Part shown: one piece after another, positions 46,641-57,186 of the stretch | How positions within the stretch are numbered: position 1 is the stretch's first letter | How the letters are laid out: each line of letters begins with the position of its first letter | Assembly (NCBI RefSeq): GCF_015223435.1 | Contig: NZ_VHKO01000002.1 | Span: 120,553-184,552, forward strand | Source of the DNA: Vibrio hibernica | Lineage (GTDB): Bacteria; Pseudomonadota; Gammaproteobacteria; Enterobacterales; Vibrionaceae | Direction of reading: 5' to 3' | DNA length: 64,000 bases | Made by a program: the position numbers and the translations under genes | The notes under the pieces: generated by a model | Told to the model about the DNA's origin: nothing | Databases searched by the model: none | Seen by the model: the letters and a program-made list of their open reading frames with translations, nothing else

Positions 46641-47282
46641 TTATACGCGTAAGTGCTCCGCTTTCACGACCATTTGCAAGCCGTTAGCAAGGCGAACACG
46701 TACATCATCCTTGTTAATTTCGACAATAGTTGCTGCCATATTGCCTTGACCCATATTCACATTAATATCTTTACCAAGAACAATTTCATCAGATTTCAAT
46801 TCACGAGTTTCAACTACTGCCGGCTTTGCCGTTTTAGGTTTAGAATCGACGTTTGGTTTTGAATCTGTTTTCGGTTTACGTGGCGCTTTAGATTTTACTT
46901 TAGCCGCTCTTTCTTCACGGTTTTTATCCGCTTGCTCTTTACGACGAGCTTGAACGCGAGCCTTACTTTCTGCTAATGCTGTTTTTGCATGCTCAACATG
47001 CTCAGCTTCTAATTCACCACACGTATTACCATCAAGGTCAACACGTTCTGCACCTAGTTTTACACCATGAAGATAACGCCAAGATGATGTGTATTGACGT
47101 AATGCTGCACGTAATTGAGTTTTGCTAACTTTTTCATCGTCACTCAAACGCTCAGCAAGATCTTGGAAGATACCAATTTTAAGAGGCTTAGCTTCTCCTT
47201 CAAGGGTAAAGCATAGTGGGAAACGTTCAGCAATATATACAATTACTTCTTTGCTGTTTTTTAACTTTTCAGTGTTTTCCAT
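46641..47282 (-). CDS. proQ: ProQ, RNA chaperone
   Basis: The 213-residue protein has the N-terminal FinO/ProQ RNA-binding domain ([20 protein letters not shown], then [12 protein letters not shown]), a Lys-rich linker with repeated [12 protein letters not shown] units (about residues 125-155), and a C-terminal Tudor-like domain ([20 protein letters not shown]). It binds many sRNAs and mRNA 3' ends. The upstream neighbour msrC is in the same direction, 102 bases away. Confidence 0.95.
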   Translation of the reverse strand: MENTEKLKNSKEVIVYIAERFPLCFTLEGEAKPLKIGIFQDLAERLSDDEKVSKTQLRAALRQYTSSWRYLHGVKLGAERVDLDGNTCGELEAEHVEHAKTALAESKARVQARRKEQADKNREERAAKVKSKAPRKPKTDSKPNVDSKPKTAKPAVVETRELKSDEIVLGKDINVNMGQGNMAATIVEINKDDVRVRLANGLQMVVKAEHLRV

Positions 47283-47384
47283 GGGGGGTCCTGATTAATG
47301 CGGGAAATTTTCCGCACGGGTGTTCATAAAAATATTTTAGCTATTATAGAGAGATGGAAATGAAAAACCACCAACACATGCAAA

Positions 47385-47858
47385 TTATAGTGGTGAAATA
47401 TGTGTTTGGAGGACAATTTCTACTTCTTTCATCAATTCCAACAGCCCTTTTTCGTCCTCCTCATCAAATCGGTTAAATTCTGGGCTATCAATATCTAACA
47501 CACCAATGATTTGATTGTTTACAGAAAACGGTATCACGATCTCAGAATTACTATTTGCATCACAAGCGATATGTCCTGAAAATTCATGAACATCTGACAC
47601 TCTTTGTACTCTGTTTTCTGATACAGCAGTACCACAGACTCCACGGCCAACAGGAATACGAACACATGCTGGGTTACCTTGGAAAGGTCCTAATACTAAT
47701 TCATCTCCTTTTAGTAAGTAGAAACCAACCCAATTGATAGATTCCAGCTCCATATTCAATATAGAGCTAATATTAGCTAAATTCGCGATAAGATCCGTTT
47801 CTGACTCAATCAACGCGACAACCTGTGCAGTTAAACGCGAGTACAACTTATTCGACAT
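47385..47858 (-). CDS. msrC: MsrC, free methionine-R-sulfoxide reductase
   Basis: The 157-residue GAF-domain enzyme reduces free methionine-R-sulfoxide. Characteristic parts are the start block INWVGFYLLKGDELVLGPFQ and the catalytic cysteines in NPACVRIPVGRGVCGTA. It corresponds to E. coli YebR, which also lies by proQ and the letAB (yebST) genes. It is divergent from the ABC exporter gene. Confidence 0.92.
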   Translation of the reverse strand: MSNKLYSRLTAQVVALIESETDLIANLANISSILNMELESINWVGFYLLKGDELVLGPFQGNPACVRIPVGRGVCGTAVSENRVQRVSDVHEFSGHIACDANSNSEIVIPFSVNNQIIGVLDIDSPEFNRFDEEDEKGLLELMKEVEIVLQTHISPL

Positions 47859-47925
47859 GCTCTACTTCCATATTTTGGTTAATTACGTACAATGCAAACT
47901 TCGCAAATGGGAATCATTATCACTC

Positions 47926-49785
47926 ATGAATAATAATTATCAATCTATGATTAACCAGTCTTGGCTTATTACTCAAGTAAAAAATCATAAACGTAAACTC
48001 ATTGCTGCAAATGTAGTCGCCGTTATCGCCACCATGCTCAGTGTCCCTATTCCATTATTAATGCCTTTAATGGTCGATGAGGTCTTACTCAACAAGCCAT
48101 CAACTGGCATTGAAGTAATGAATCATGTTCTTCCTCAATCATTACACTCGCCTGCTGGCTATATTGGTTTGGCTTTTTTAATGATTGTCTTAATGCGCAC
48201 TGCCAGTCAGTTATTAAATATTTTACAAAACCGTCAATTTACATTGGTATCAAAAACCGTTACTTATCAAATTCGAAGCAAAATGATTGATAAGCTTGGT
48301 TTGATCAGCATCCAACAATACGAGACTCGCGGTAGTGGCAGTATTAATTCCCACCTAGTTACAGATATTGAAACCATCGATAAGTTTATTGGCACCACAT
48401 TAAGTAAATTCGTTATCAGTTTTCTTACCGTATTTGGTACCGCGGGTGTCTTACTATGGTTAGACTGGCGCTTGGGTTTATTCATCTTATTGGTCAATCC
48501 GTTAGTTATTTATTTATCTCGAAAGCTCGGCGGTAAAGTTAAACATTTAAAACAAAAAGAAAATAAATCATTTGAACGTTTTCAAAATCGATTAATTGAA
48601 GTTTTAGACGGTATTTATCAATTACGAGCGGCAAATAAAGAATCCTTATATTTACAAGAACTCAAACAGCAGGCCAATCAGATCCGCGAAGATGCAGATA
48701 AATTTGCATGGCAATCAGAAGCTGCAGGCCGACTTTCTTTTCTATTATTCTTATTAGGTTTTGAGCTATTTAGAGCCATTGCCATGTTAATGGTTGTCTT
48801 CAGCGATCTTACTATTGGTCAAATTTTTGCTGTATTTGGGTATTTATGGTTTATGCTCGGCCCAGTACAAGAATTGTTATCAGTCCAATTTTCTTGGTAT
48901 AGCGCCAAAGCAGCGCTTCAACGGATTAACGATTTGCTTTTACTAGAAGAAGAATATCGACCTGTCGCAAAGATAAATCCATTTAACGAATATTCCTCTT
49001 TAGACATTCATATTCAAGATGTAGAATTTTCTTATAATCACGAACAAAAAATATTAGATAAGCTAACGTTAACCATCCCAGCAGGAAAAAAAGTTGCATT
49101 GGTTGGCGCTAGTGGCAGTGGTAAATCCACACTTATACAATTACTTATTGGTGTTTATCGTGCTCAAAGTGGTATGATTTTGTTCAATAAAACTAATTGC
49201 GACGATATTGGCTTTAAAGAAATTCGAGACCAAATTTCAGTAGTATTGCAAAATCCTGTTTTATTTAACGATACTTTAAGGCAGAATTTAACGCTTGGAA
49301 GTGAATATACTGATCATGATCTGTGGCAAGCGCTTAACATGGCGCAGTTGGATGATGTGATTAATCAGTTGTCAGATGGTTTAAACACTCTAATAGGTAG
49401 ACAAGGAGTTCGTTTATCTGGCGGTCAACGACAACGACTTTCAATTGCTCGTATGTTACTAACCAATCCGAAATTTGTTATTTTAGACGAAGCCACATCA
49501 GCATTAGATACAGCCACTGAATCTAGACTTCACATGGCAATGGACACTTTTTTAACCGGACGGACAACTCTAATTGTAGCTCATCGACTCTCCGCGATTA
49601 AGCAAGCTGATCTCATTTATGTATTAGAAGATGGTCAGGTAACACAAGCAGGAACTCATGGTGAACTGCTACATCAACAAGGGCTATATCAAACACTCTA
49701 TGGCGCAGCAACTATTGAACGCAATCAACCAACAAAATCTACGACAGCAGAACTATCACATTCTGGGTCAAGCTATTTCCGCTGA
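47926..49785 (+). CDS. ABC exporter with fused membrane and ATPase domains
   Basis: I start at the ATG at 47926 (619 residues); the open frame runs back through msrC on the other strand. The N-terminal half has six membrane segments, and the C-terminal ATPase has GASGSGKSTL, LSGGQRQRLS and VILDEATSALD. It is a homodimer-type half transporter like MsbA or LapB-type exporters. The substrate is not evident. It ends 9 bases before letA, so it may be co-transcribed with letAB. Confidence 0.85.
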   Translation: MNNNYQSMINQSWLITQVKNHKRKLIAANVVAVIATMLSVPIPLLMPLMVDEVLLNKPSTGIEVMNHVLPQSLHSPAGYIGLAFLMIVLMRTASQLLNILQNRQFTLVSKTVTYQIRSKMIDKLGLISIQQYETRGSGSINSHLVTDIETIDKFIGTTLSKFVISFLTVFGTAGVLLWLDWRLGLFILLVNPLVIYLSRKLGGKVKHLKQKENKSFERFQNRLIEVLDGIYQLRAANKESLYLQELKQQANQIREDADKFAWQSEAAGRLSFLLFLLGFELFRAIAMLMVVFSDLTIGQIFAVFGYLWFMLGPVQELLSVQFSWYSAKAALQRINDLLLLEEEYRPVAKINPFNEYSSLDIHIQDVEFSYNHEQKILDKLTLTIPAGKKVALVGASGSGKSTLIQLLIGVYRAQSGMILFNKTNCDDIGFKEIRDQISVVLQNPVLFNDTLRQNLTLGSEYTDHDLWQALNMAQLDDVINQLSDGLNTLIGRQGVRLSGGQRQRLSIARMLLTNPKFVILDEATSALDTATESRLHMAMDTFLTGRTTLIVAHRLSAIKQADLIYVLEDGQVTQAGTHGELLHQQGLYQTLYGAATIERNQPTKSTTAELSHSGSSYFR

Positions 49786-49794
49786 GATTCTGGC

Positions 49795-51087
49795 TTGAAT
49801 ACCGAACAACGTCATAATCTGCATCCTTCATCAAAAGATGATGAAGCAACTCGGCTTCTTCAAGCAAAGCAGGCTCAAATAATTTGTCCAACCTGCGAAA
49901 TAAAAATCACAACTTGTGAGGTACCTAATAATAAAAATGCCCACTGCCCAAGGTGTAATACTCAACTTTATTGTGGCAATCAAAGTCATTTAAAAAGTAA
50001 CTTATTCCTCGCGGTTAGTGGTTTATTATTTTTCATTCCATGCCTGTTTTTTCCATTTGTAACCATTCGTCTTTTCAACATTAATTTTTCAGCTAACTTA
50101 TTCAGTGGCTCATATGTATTGATGAAAGAAACATCCATCGTTTTAGGCTTTGTAGTTTTATTCTGCAGTATTCTCACTCCTCTTATCGTGTTCTGCTCTG
50201 TCATTACCGCTCATTGGGGATTAAGACATCAACATTTTTTAGTATTCAAGTATTCTTTAGTTATATTTCAACGGTTAAAACATTGGATGATGCTAGATGT
50301 ATTTTTATTGGGTATCGCCATCGCCTTCTTTAAATTAAGCGAATACGCAACTATCAATCCACAGCTGGGGTTAGCTTGTATTTTTCTTACTCAAATTGTT
50401 ATTATCTTTTTATTATCTCGAATGAGTGTGCGTCGTTATTGGCAACAATGGAAACCAGCGAACCACTTTCAATTTAAAAAAGTTGATAGCCACTGTCGCC
50501 ATTGTCATTTATCCCAACCAGAAGCAGATTCATGTCAGCGCTGCGGCTTTAAAATGCGCAAGAGAAAACCTAATTCGATACAGAAAACATGGGTATATTT
50601 AATTACTGCGAGTATTTTAATCTTCCCTGCAAATATGCTCCTTATCTCTATTTTTTATAGTAATGGTAAGCGCTTTGAAGACACTATATTTTCTGGCGTT
50701 ATTTCATTCATTGATGGTGGTATGCCATTAATTGGATTAATTATTTTCATCGCCAGTATTGCCGTTCCGATTGCAAAAATAGTTGGGCTTATTTACATAC
50801 TGATCAGTATTCAAGTAAAATCGCTCACTCACTATACTCGTAGAATGAAAATCTACTTATTTGTAAAATGGATAGGAAAATGGTCCATACTAGATTTATA
50901 CGTTATTGCGATTACTATAGCTTTAGTGGATCGGGATCAACTCCTTGATTTCTCACCGGGTCCAGCAGCTATTGCCTTTGCCGGTGTCGTTGTGCTTACC
51001 ATGCTGGCAGCAGAAAGTTTAGATCCGAGGCTAATCTGGGACAACTACCCTACTAATAAAGAGAAGAATGAACTTACCGATGAATAA
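49795..51087 (+). CDS. letA: LetA (YebS), PqiA-family membrane protein of a lipid-transport system
   Basis: The 430-residue protein has two PqiA units, each with a cytoplasmic zinc ribbon (CPTCEIKITTC with HCPRC; CRHCHLS with CQRCGF) and four membrane helices. LetA works with LetB to carry lipids between inner and outer membrane. It starts with TTG at 49795, nine bases after the ABC gene; no ATG lies near. Its end overlaps the letB start. Length matches E. coli YebS. Confidence 0.9.
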   Translation: MNTEQRHNLHPSSKDDEATRLLQAKQAQIICPTCEIKITTCEVPNNKNAHCPRCNTQLYCGNQSHLKSNLFLAVSGLLFFIPCLFFPFVTIRLFNINFSANLFSGSYVLMKETSIVLGFVVLFCSILTPLIVFCSVITAHWGLRHQHFLVFKYSLVIFQRLKHWMMLDVFLLGIAIAFFKLSEYATINPQLGLACIFLTQIVIIFLLSRMSVRRYWQQWKPANHFQFKKVDSHCRHCHLSQPEADSCQRCGFKMRKRKPNSIQKTWVYLITASILIFPANMLLISIFYSNGKRFEDTIFSGVISFIDGGMPLIGLIIFIASIAVPIAKIVGLIYILISIQVKSLTHYTRRMKIYLFVKWIGKWSILDLYVIAITIALVDRDQLLDFSPGPAAIAFAGVVVLTMLAAESLDPRLIWDNYPTNKEKNELTDE

Positions 51088-53722
51088 TGAGCAAACGCCA
51101 ATAGATAAAATCACAATAAAAAGTGAACCTAAAATTTCACCATTATGGATTCTTCCGTTGATCGCTCTTTGCCTTGCCGGTTGGTTAGGTTATAAAACGT
51201 ATTCAAAAATGGGTGAGCGGATTCAGATTCACTTCTCTGATGCACAAGGATTAGTTGAAGGAAGAACAACGATACGCTATCAAGGATTAGAGGTCGGCAT
51301 TGTCAAAAAGATAAGTCTCTCCGATGATTTAAAAGATATTTATGTCACGGCTGATATTTACCCTAAGGCAAGTAAATTATTATCTAAGCATACTCGTTTT
51401 TGGTTAGTTAAACCTCAGGCAAGCTTGAGTGGAATCACGGGGCTTGATGCCTTAGTATCTGGTAACTATATTGCAATTGATCCAAATAATCATGAACTAA
51501 GAGACTCCTCTAAGCATTTTTCAACTAATTACACCGCGTTTAAAGAAGAACCGATGGATCTTCGTAGCCAAAATGGCCTTAACCTCACTCTCACTTCAAA
51601 GGATTTAGGTTCTATCACGGTCGGATCTAAAATTATGTACCGTAAGATCCCGATAGGAGAAGTGACAAACTTCACACTCGCTAAAGATTCAAACTCAGTC
51701 AAAATTCAAATTTCTATCCAAAAGCAATACTCTCATATCATCAATTCAGACAGCCGGTTTTGGAATGTAAGTGGTATCAGTGCCAATATAGGTTTTAATG
51801 GTGTTGATGTTCAGTTAGAAAGTTTAAATGCGTTATTGATTGGTGGTATTGCCGTTGACTCCCCACAAGATGGCAGCACAATAGAACCCGATACTAACTT
51901 TAATTTATATTCAAACATTAAAACGGCAGGACGCGGAACTCGTATAACAATGGTATTACCTGATGACAGTAAAGTATCAGCCAATTCCCCTATCATGTAT
52001 AAAGGCATCGAAATAGGTCAAATTACGGATGTAAAACTATCTGAAGATAAAAAATCAGTTATCGCTTCAGCGGCAATTCAACCTGCGTTTAATGATGTAT
52101 TAAATCAAGGCTCTCAGTTTGTCTTAGAAGAAATTAAACTCTCGTTAACCAAATTGGAAAATGTATCTAACCTTGTGACTGGTAATTTTCTAACTTTGGT
52201 TCCCGGCATTGGTATAAAAACGCGTCAGTTCAGTGTTATTCGTAAAAATGATTTACTACGCACTAAGCGTCTTACAACAGCAATAACATTGATTTCAGAT
52301 GACACATACGGATTAGAAACTGGAACCCAAATTCTTTATAAAGGGATTCCTGTAGGTACAGTCAGTAATATATCTTTACGTAACGATAAAGTAGTTTTTG
52401 ATGCCCAAGTTAGTTCTAAATATGCTCAACTAGTAAAATCTCAAAGCCGCTTTTTTGTGAGTGGTAGCGTTGATGCTCAGATTAGTGGAATGGGGCTTAG
52501 TGTCACCATGCCTCCGGTTAAACGACTGTTAGCTGGCTCAATTAGTTTTGATAGCCGTGGCGATGAAAAAATCAATAGTAAATATCAACTCTATGCGAGC
52601 GAGTCCTTAGCTGAACTAGCAAAATATGAAACATTCGGTTCAACAAGCTTAACCTTGTTTGCCCCTTCACTACCACCCGTATCCAAAGGCAGTCCTATTC
52701 TATACCGCAATCTTCAAGTTGGTAAGGTATCAAGCTTTAAGCTCGTTGATGGTGGTGTAAAAATATTTATTCGCATCGAAAACCGTTACCAGCACCTACT
52801 CACGGCAAATACCGTATTTTGGAATTATTCAGGTATTAAGGTCGATGCAAGTTTAAGCGGTATAAATGTGACCGCGTCACCTTTAGCGTCATTAATAAAA
52901 GGTGGCATCGCTTTCGATTCAATAAACGGAGTAGAAAACAAGCTAAATAAAAATTGGATACTCTACGAAGACTATAAATCTGCTCGTCAATTTGGTCGTC
53001 AAATTACTTTAATAGCAAAAGAAAATAGCAGTGTAAAACCAGGCATGCCGATCAAATATCAAGGTGTACCTGTAGGCGAAATCACCCTCGTTCGCCCCGA
53101 CTTTAGGCTTAATAATGTGGATATTACAGCACGAATCTTCCCTCAATATGTATCAAACATTGCTAGACAAGGGAGTCAATTTTGGGTGGTTAGCCCTGAA
53201 ATAAGTCTCAACGGAGCGAAAAATATAGACTCATTGTTAACGCCTTACTTGCAAGTAATGCCCTCAACAAATACCACTGCAAACTACAAATTTACTTTAG
53301 ATCAGCAACGACAAATGCAATCAGGGACAACTTTTTATCTACAAAGCTTAACGAAAAATTCAGTGAAGGCAGGCACCCCTATTTTATATCGTGATTTTGA
53401 AGTCGGTCGAGTTACTCATGTCGAGCTTGGTGATTTGGCGGATAGGGTCATCACAACAATCGAGATCAATCAAAAATACGCTTATTTAATTCGTAAAAAC
53501 TCCATCTTCTGGGATGTATCTGGTGTGAATGTTAGCATTGGATTAACGGGGGCAAATGTCAAAGCAGGGACTGTAGATAATATCTTACGTGGAGGAATTA
53601 CCTTTGCTACACCTGAAGGGGAAGATTTAGAGCCTAAAGCTGAGCCTAAAACAACTTTTCTGCTTAATAAAGAATCTCAACCAGAATGGTTAACTTGGCA
53701 AAAAGCGATTCCACGATCATAG
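51068..53722 (+). CDS. letB: LetB (YebT), seven-MCE-domain envelope lipid tunnel
   Basis: The 884-residue protein has one N-terminal membrane helix (ISPLWILPLIALCLAGWLGY) and seven MCE domains recognisable by the repeated unit G-xx-I-xY-xG-xxxG-xV (for example TIRYQGLEVGIV, IMYRKIPIGEV, IMYKGIEIGQI, ILYKGIPVGTV, ILYRNLQVGKV, IKYQGVPVGEI, ILYRDFEVGRV). Stacked hexameric rings make a periplasm-spanning tunnel. It overlaps letA by 20 bases; an ATG at 51080 is an alternative start. Confidence 0.93.
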   Translation: MNLPMNNEQTPIDKITIKSEPKISPLWILPLIALCLAGWLGYKTYSKMGERIQIHFSDAQGLVEGRTTIRYQGLEVGIVKKISLSDDLKDIYVTADIYPKASKLLSKHTRFWLVKPQASLSGITGLDALVSGNYIAIDPNNHELRDSSKHFSTNYTAFKEEPMDLRSQNGLNLTLTSKDLGSITVGSKIMYRKIPIGEVTNFTLAKDSNSVKIQISIQKQYSHIINSDSRFWNVSGISANIGFNGVDVQLESLNALLIGGIAVDSPQDGSTIEPDTNFNLYSNIKTAGRGTRITMVLPDDSKVSANSPIMYKGIEIGQITDVKLSEDKKSVIASAAIQPAFNDVLNQGSQFVLEEIKLSLTKLENVSNLVTGNFLTLVPGIGIKTRQFSVIRKNDLLRTKRLTTAITLISDDTYGLETGTQILYKGIPVGTVSNISLRNDKVVFDAQVSSKYAQLVKSQSRFFVSGSVDAQISGMGLSVTMPPVKRLLAGSISFDSRGDEKINSKYQLYASESLAELAKYETFGSTSLTLFAPSLPPVSKGSPILYRNLQVGKVSSFKLVDGGVKIFIRIENRYQHLLTANTVFWNYSGIKVDASLSGINVTASPLASLIKGGIAFDSINGVENKLNKNWILYEDYKSARQFGRQITLIAKENSSVKPGMPIKYQGVPVGEITLVRPDFRLNNVDITARIFPQYVSNIARQGSQFWVVSPEISLNGAKNIDSLLTPYLQVMPSTNTTANYKFTLDQQRQMQSGTTFYLQSLTKNSVKAGTPILYRDFEVGRVTHVELGDLADRVITTIEINQKYAYLIRKNSIFWDVSGVNVSIGLTGANVKAGTVDNILRGGITFATPEGEDLEPKAEPKTTFLLNKESQPEWLTWQKAIPRS
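52868..52880 (+). promoter_or_regulatory. matS-like site inside letB
   Basis: GTGACCGCGTCAC has both matS half sites perfect and a single change in the spacer (C in place of R). It is the best matS match I found in the window. Confidence 0.5.
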
Positions 53723-53750
53723 TGGGATATTTACTAATAACGTAACCTGT

Positions 53751-53785
53751 AAAATACAGCTTAAATGAGCTGTATTTTCTTTTAA
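53751..53785 (+). terminator. Terminator after letB
   Basis: AAAATACAGCT and AGCTGTATTTT pair perfectly over 11 bp and are followed by CTTTTAAT, 28 bases after the letB stop. Confidence 0.7.
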
Positions 53786-53830
53786 TACAAAATAACATTC
53801 ATTCTTCTTAGACTAAATATTGAGGCTACT

Positions 53831-55267
53831 TTGCATCCTAACGTTAAACTTCCACCTGAATTTTTATCTTTAATCGAATCGACTATGCCACCTCATTTAA
53901 GCATGGATGAGTTTACCTCCGCATGTCAACGACCTTTACGTCGTAGTATTAGAGTTAACACACTCAAAATTTCAGTATCCGATTTCTTAATATTGGCAAA
54001 AAAAAAGCTATGGTCATTAGAAGTTATTCCTTGGTGTAATCAAGGATTTTGGCTCGAGCGTGAGGATGACACCGTTCCTCTAGGCAATACCGCAGAGCAC
54101 CTATCTGGTTTGTTTTACATTCAAGAAGCCAGTTCAATGCTTCCTGTTACCGCCCTATTAGAAAATAATGATAACTTTAATACTGTTCTAGATATGGCTG
54201 CTGCACCAGGTTCAAAAACCACTCAAATTGCTGCGGCAATGCAAAATAATGGCGCCCTCGTTGCAAATGAATATTCAGCGAGTAGAGTGAAAATCCTTAG
54301 TGCTAACCTACAACGTTGCGGCATTCATAATACTGCACTCACTAACTTCGATGCTCGCGTATTCGGCGCATGGTTACCAGAACAATTCGATACGATTTTA
54401 CTCGATGCCCCATGCTCAGGCGAAGGTTCGGTACGTAAAGATGCCGATGCCATGAGTAATTGGAGTTTATCTTCCATTATTGAAATAGCCCAAACACAAA
54501 AAGATCTCATTGAGAGTGCTTTTCATGCGTTAAAACATAATGGTGTTTTAGTCTATTCTACTTGTACCTTGAATCTGCAAGAAAACCAAGACGTTTGTCA
54601 TCATCTGAAAAACACTTTCGGTGATGCTGTTGAGTTTCAATCTCTTGGACATTTATTTGAACACGCAGAGAAAGCAATAACAGCAGAAGGGTTCCTTCAC
54701 GTCTACCCTCAAATATTTGATAGTGAAGGTTTTTTTGTCGCTAGAATAAAGAAGGTCGCTTCAGTTCCTCCTTTAGAAGTACATAAACGTTTAGGCAAAT
54801 TCCCGTTTGAAAAAGCCTCAGCGAAACTCATCGAACAAATTAAATATTCATTAGCGGAAACGCTATCTCTATCGATCCCAGACAGCAGTGACATATGGAT
54901 CAGAGATAAAGAGGTATGGTTATTTCCAAGTGCTATGACGCACATGATTGGAGAACTCCGCTTCAGTAGGATCGGAATAAAACTGGCTGAAATATTAAAA
55001 GCAGCCAAGAAATCATCTCAACTATTTCGTTGGCAGCATGAGGCTGTCATGGCTCTTGCCAAACCAGATAATAATTTGCTAGTTGAACTAACAATCGAAG
55101 AGGCTCGAGAGTGGTTTATGGGGCGTGATGTTCGTCCTATTCAAATTGGAACAGGAGAAGTGATCGTCAGCTTTGAAAATAAAATTATTGGCCTAGGAAA
55201 ATGGGTTGGAAATAGAATTAAAAATGGTTTACCTCGAGAATTAGTTCGAGATAATAATTTATTTTAA
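53831..55267 (+). CDS. rsmF: RsmF, 16S rRNA m5C1407 methyltransferase
   Basis: The 478-residue protein is a NOL1/NOP2/Sun-type methyltransferase with the SAM site [15 protein letters not shown], the motif [12 protein letters not shown] and the catalytic cysteine in [13 protein letters not shown], plus the C-terminal PUA-like extension of RsmF. It starts with TTG at 53831, seven bases after GAGG. In E. coli the letAB genes and rsmF (yebU) are also adjacent. Confidence 0.93.
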   Translation: MHPNVKLPPEFLSLIESTMPPHLSMDEFTSACQRPLRRSIRVNTLKISVSDFLILAKKKLWSLEVIPWCNQGFWLEREDDTVPLGNTAEHLSGLFYIQEASSMLPVTALLENNDNFNTVLDMAAAPGSKTTQIAAAMQNNGALVANEYSASRVKILSANLQRCGIHNTALTNFDARVFGAWLPEQFDTILLDAPCSGEGSVRKDADAMSNWSLSSIIEIAQTQKDLIESAFHALKHNGVLVYSTCTLNLQENQDVCHHLKNTFGDAVEFQSLGHLFEHAEKAITAEGFLHVYPQIFDSEGFFVARIKKVASVPPLEVHKRLGKFPFEKASAKLIEQIKYSLAETLSLSIPDSSDIWIRDKEVWLFPSAMTHMIGELRFSRIGIKLAEILKAAKKSSQLFRWQHEAVMALAKPDNNLLVELTIEEAREWFMGRDVRPIQIGTGEVIVSFENKIIGLGKWVGNRIKNGLPRELVRDNNLF

Positions 55268-55345
55268 GATCGAATATCAAGGACGTTCCTATACTTAAAA
55301 GTGAACGCAACTCGCCACTGCTTGTTTCGGGACACTCTTTTCATA

Positions 55346-55365
55346 AAAGCCTCTATCGAGGCTTT
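55346..55365. terminator. Bidirectional terminator between rsmF and cvfB
   Basis: AAAGCCTC-TATC-GAGGCTTT has perfect 8-bp arms and lies between the convergent genes. Confidence 0.7.
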
Positions 55366-55382
55366 ATCTTCTAATAGGTTTA

Positions 55383-56219
55383 TTAATCAATAAGGTAAAT
55401 GCCATCTTTTTCGATGCGAATTCTTCCTTCTTTATACAAGCCGCCGATAGTCTTCTTAAACGTCCCTTTACTTGTTCGAAATACCGTAAAAATAGCTTCA
55501 GGAGTTGACTTATCACTTAATGGTAAAAATCCACCTTTAGTTTCCAATACATGGAGCACTTTTTCACTCAAGTCATCCATTTTTGCTATTCCAATCTTTT
55601 GCAGTGATAAATTAACTCGTCCATCTTCACGTATTTCTTTGATGTAACCTTTCAAGCGCTTACCAACAAATAGCTTTCCAAATACATCTGATTTAAAGAT
55701 CACTCCCCAATGCTTTTCGTGAATGATCGCTTTAAAGCCAAGATCAGTACGTTCAGCGATCAATAAGTCGACCTGATCATTAATTGCATAAGTTACAGGG
55801 GTTTTATCTAATAATTTATTAAATTTGGTTGTACCAACAATACGGCCAGATGCAGAGTCAGAATAAACATAAACTAAAATACTTTGCCCTTCAGATAAAG
55901 GAACACGTTGATTACTAAAAGGAATCAGCAAGTCTTTTTTATCGATACCCCAATCAACAAAAGCCCCGATATTATTTACGCCAACAACATGCATCATTCC
56001 CCACTGCCCAACTTGAGCTATTGGTGTTTCTGTTGTCGCAGAAAGTTGATTATCAGAGTCAAAATACAGCATCACATCTATATCACTACCAACAACGATA
56101 TTATCTGATGCAAATTTATTAGGTAACAGCACAGAGCCAAAATCATCAGCATCAAGGAAATATCCAAAATCTGTTTGTTTGGTAACAGTAAGTGTATTGA
56201 TTTGACCAATATTAATCAT
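55383..56219 (-). CDS. CvfB-family S1 RNA-binding protein
   Basis: The 278-residue protein is made of S1-like RNA-binding domains and a C-terminal winged helix (STPEAIFTVFRTSKGTFKKTIGGLYKEGRI), the layout of CvfB/YitL proteins. One clear S1 segment is GQWGMMHVVGVNNIGAFVDWG. In Firmicutes CvfB affects virulence gene RNA; in Vibrio the role is not established. It is convergent with rsmF. Confidence 0.85.
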   Translation of the reverse strand: MINIGQINTLTVTKQTDFGYFLDADDFGSVLLPNKFASDNIVVGSDIDVMLYFDSDNQLSATTETPIAQVGQWGMMHVVGVNNIGAFVDWGIDKKDLLIPFSNQRVPLSEGQSILVYVYSDSASGRIVGTTKFNKLLDKTPVTYAINDQVDLLIAERTDLGFKAIIHEKHWGVIFKSDVFGKLFVGKRLKGYIKEIREDGRVNLSLQKIGIAKMDDLSEKVLHVLETKGGFLPLSDKSTPEAIFTVFRTSKGTFKKTIGGLYKEGRIRIEKDGIYLID

Positions 56220-56379
56220 GAAAACTCTTTTATTAACGTAAATGACAAGTTAATTATACGTGATAGCCTACTATCTTGTCTTTGTAATTCATTAAAATGA
56301 AATCGGAATACTAGACATCAGTATTTTTAATACTAAATAATGAACCTAATTAAAGCTATTGATAATAAACAGTAATAAA

Positions 56380-56403
56380 AAAAGAGAGCCGAGGCTCTCT
56401 TTT
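56380..56403. terminator. Terminator after rplT
   Basis: AAAAGAGAGCC and GGCTCTCTTTT are perfect 11-bp arms with a two-base loop. It ends the infC-rpmI-rplT transcript. Confidence 0.85.
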
Positions 56404-56427
56404 TCATAATTCTAAAACTGATTCTAG

Positions 56428-56781
56428 TTAAAGAGCAGCTTTCGCTTTTTCAACTAATACTGCAAATGTAGATTTGTCGAATACAGCGATATCAGCAAGG
56501 ATCTTACGATCGATCTCAATAGATGCTTTCTTAAGGCCATTAATGAAACGGCTGTAAGATAGACCATTTTGACGAGAAGCAGCGTTAATACGAGCGATCC
56601 ATAGTTGACGGAACGTACGCTTTTTATTGCGACGGTCACGGTATGCATATTGACCAGCTTTTGTAACTGCTTGGAAAGCTACACGGTAAACACGTGAACG
56701 TGCTCCGTAGTAACCTTTAGCTTGCTTTAGAACTTTCTTATGACGTGCACGAGCTTGTACACCACGTTTTACGCGAGGCAT
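56428..56781 (-). CDS. rplT: Ribosomal protein L20
   Basis: The 117-residue basic protein starts [20 protein letters not shown] and has the usual L20 body ([21 protein letters not shown]). It is an early assembly protein of the 50S subunit and represses its own operon translationally in bacteria. It follows rpmI by 38 bases. Confidence 0.97.
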   Translation of the reverse strand: MPRVKRGVQARARHKKVLKQAKGYYGARSRVYRVAFQAVTKAGQYAYRDRRNKKRTFRQLWIARINAASRQNGLSYSRFINGLKKASIEIDRKILADIAVFDKSTFAVLVEKAKAAL

Positions 56782-56819
56782 TATGTCTCTCCTAAACTAT
56801 TAAATAAACTAACAAAAAA

Positions 56820-57014
56820 TTAAGCGTATGGAAGCATACGTACAACACCAGCTACTTCACATTTAGGAAGAATGGAGTTTGGACGAAGCTGACGCTTGTT
56901 TTTAGTAGTACGTTTAGTCAGGATATGACGTTTTGTCGCGTGCTTAAATTTAAAGCCGCCACCAGTTTTTTTGAAACGCTTCGCAGCGCCTCGGTTTGTT
57001 TTCATCTTAGGCAT
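56820..57014 (-). CDS. rpmI: Ribosomal protein L35
   Basis: The 64-residue protein starts [20 protein letters not shown] at 57014, the family start; the frame opens six codons earlier. It lies between infC and rplT, as in nearly all gammaproteobacteria. Confidence 0.97.
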   Translation of the reverse strand: MPKMKTNRGAAKRFKKTGGGFKFKHATKRHILTKRTTKNKRQLRPNSILPKCEVAGVVRMLPYA

Positions 57015-57124
57015 GGATGAATAACTCCGCATTGTATGTATTAATCGTTCTACGTGCTAAAAATAGCTTAAAAAACGCAGTGTTAATAAACATATCGGTT
57101 AATAATATGTAATTAGGGCGAATA

Positions 57125-57165
57125 AAACCTCTTTACCTTGCCAATTATGGCAGGTAACGAGGTTT
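57125..57165 (-). promoter_or_regulatory. Leader hairpin between infC and rpmI
   Basis: On the minus strand the stem AAACCTC/GAGGTTT continues after one mismatch as TTACC/GGTAA and TGCCA/TGGCA with a 4-base loop, followed by TATT. It is either an attenuator or part of the L20 translational operator that controls rpmI-rplT. In E. coli this interval holds the L20-binding pseudoknot. Confidence 0.55.
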
Positions 57166-57186
57166 AATTACTTGTAAGGCCGTTAA

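Noticed and set aside
47734..47925. N-terminal extension of the ABC exporter
   Set aside because: The extra 64 residues lie over the msrC gene on the other strand, and the exporter family begins near the ATG at 47926.
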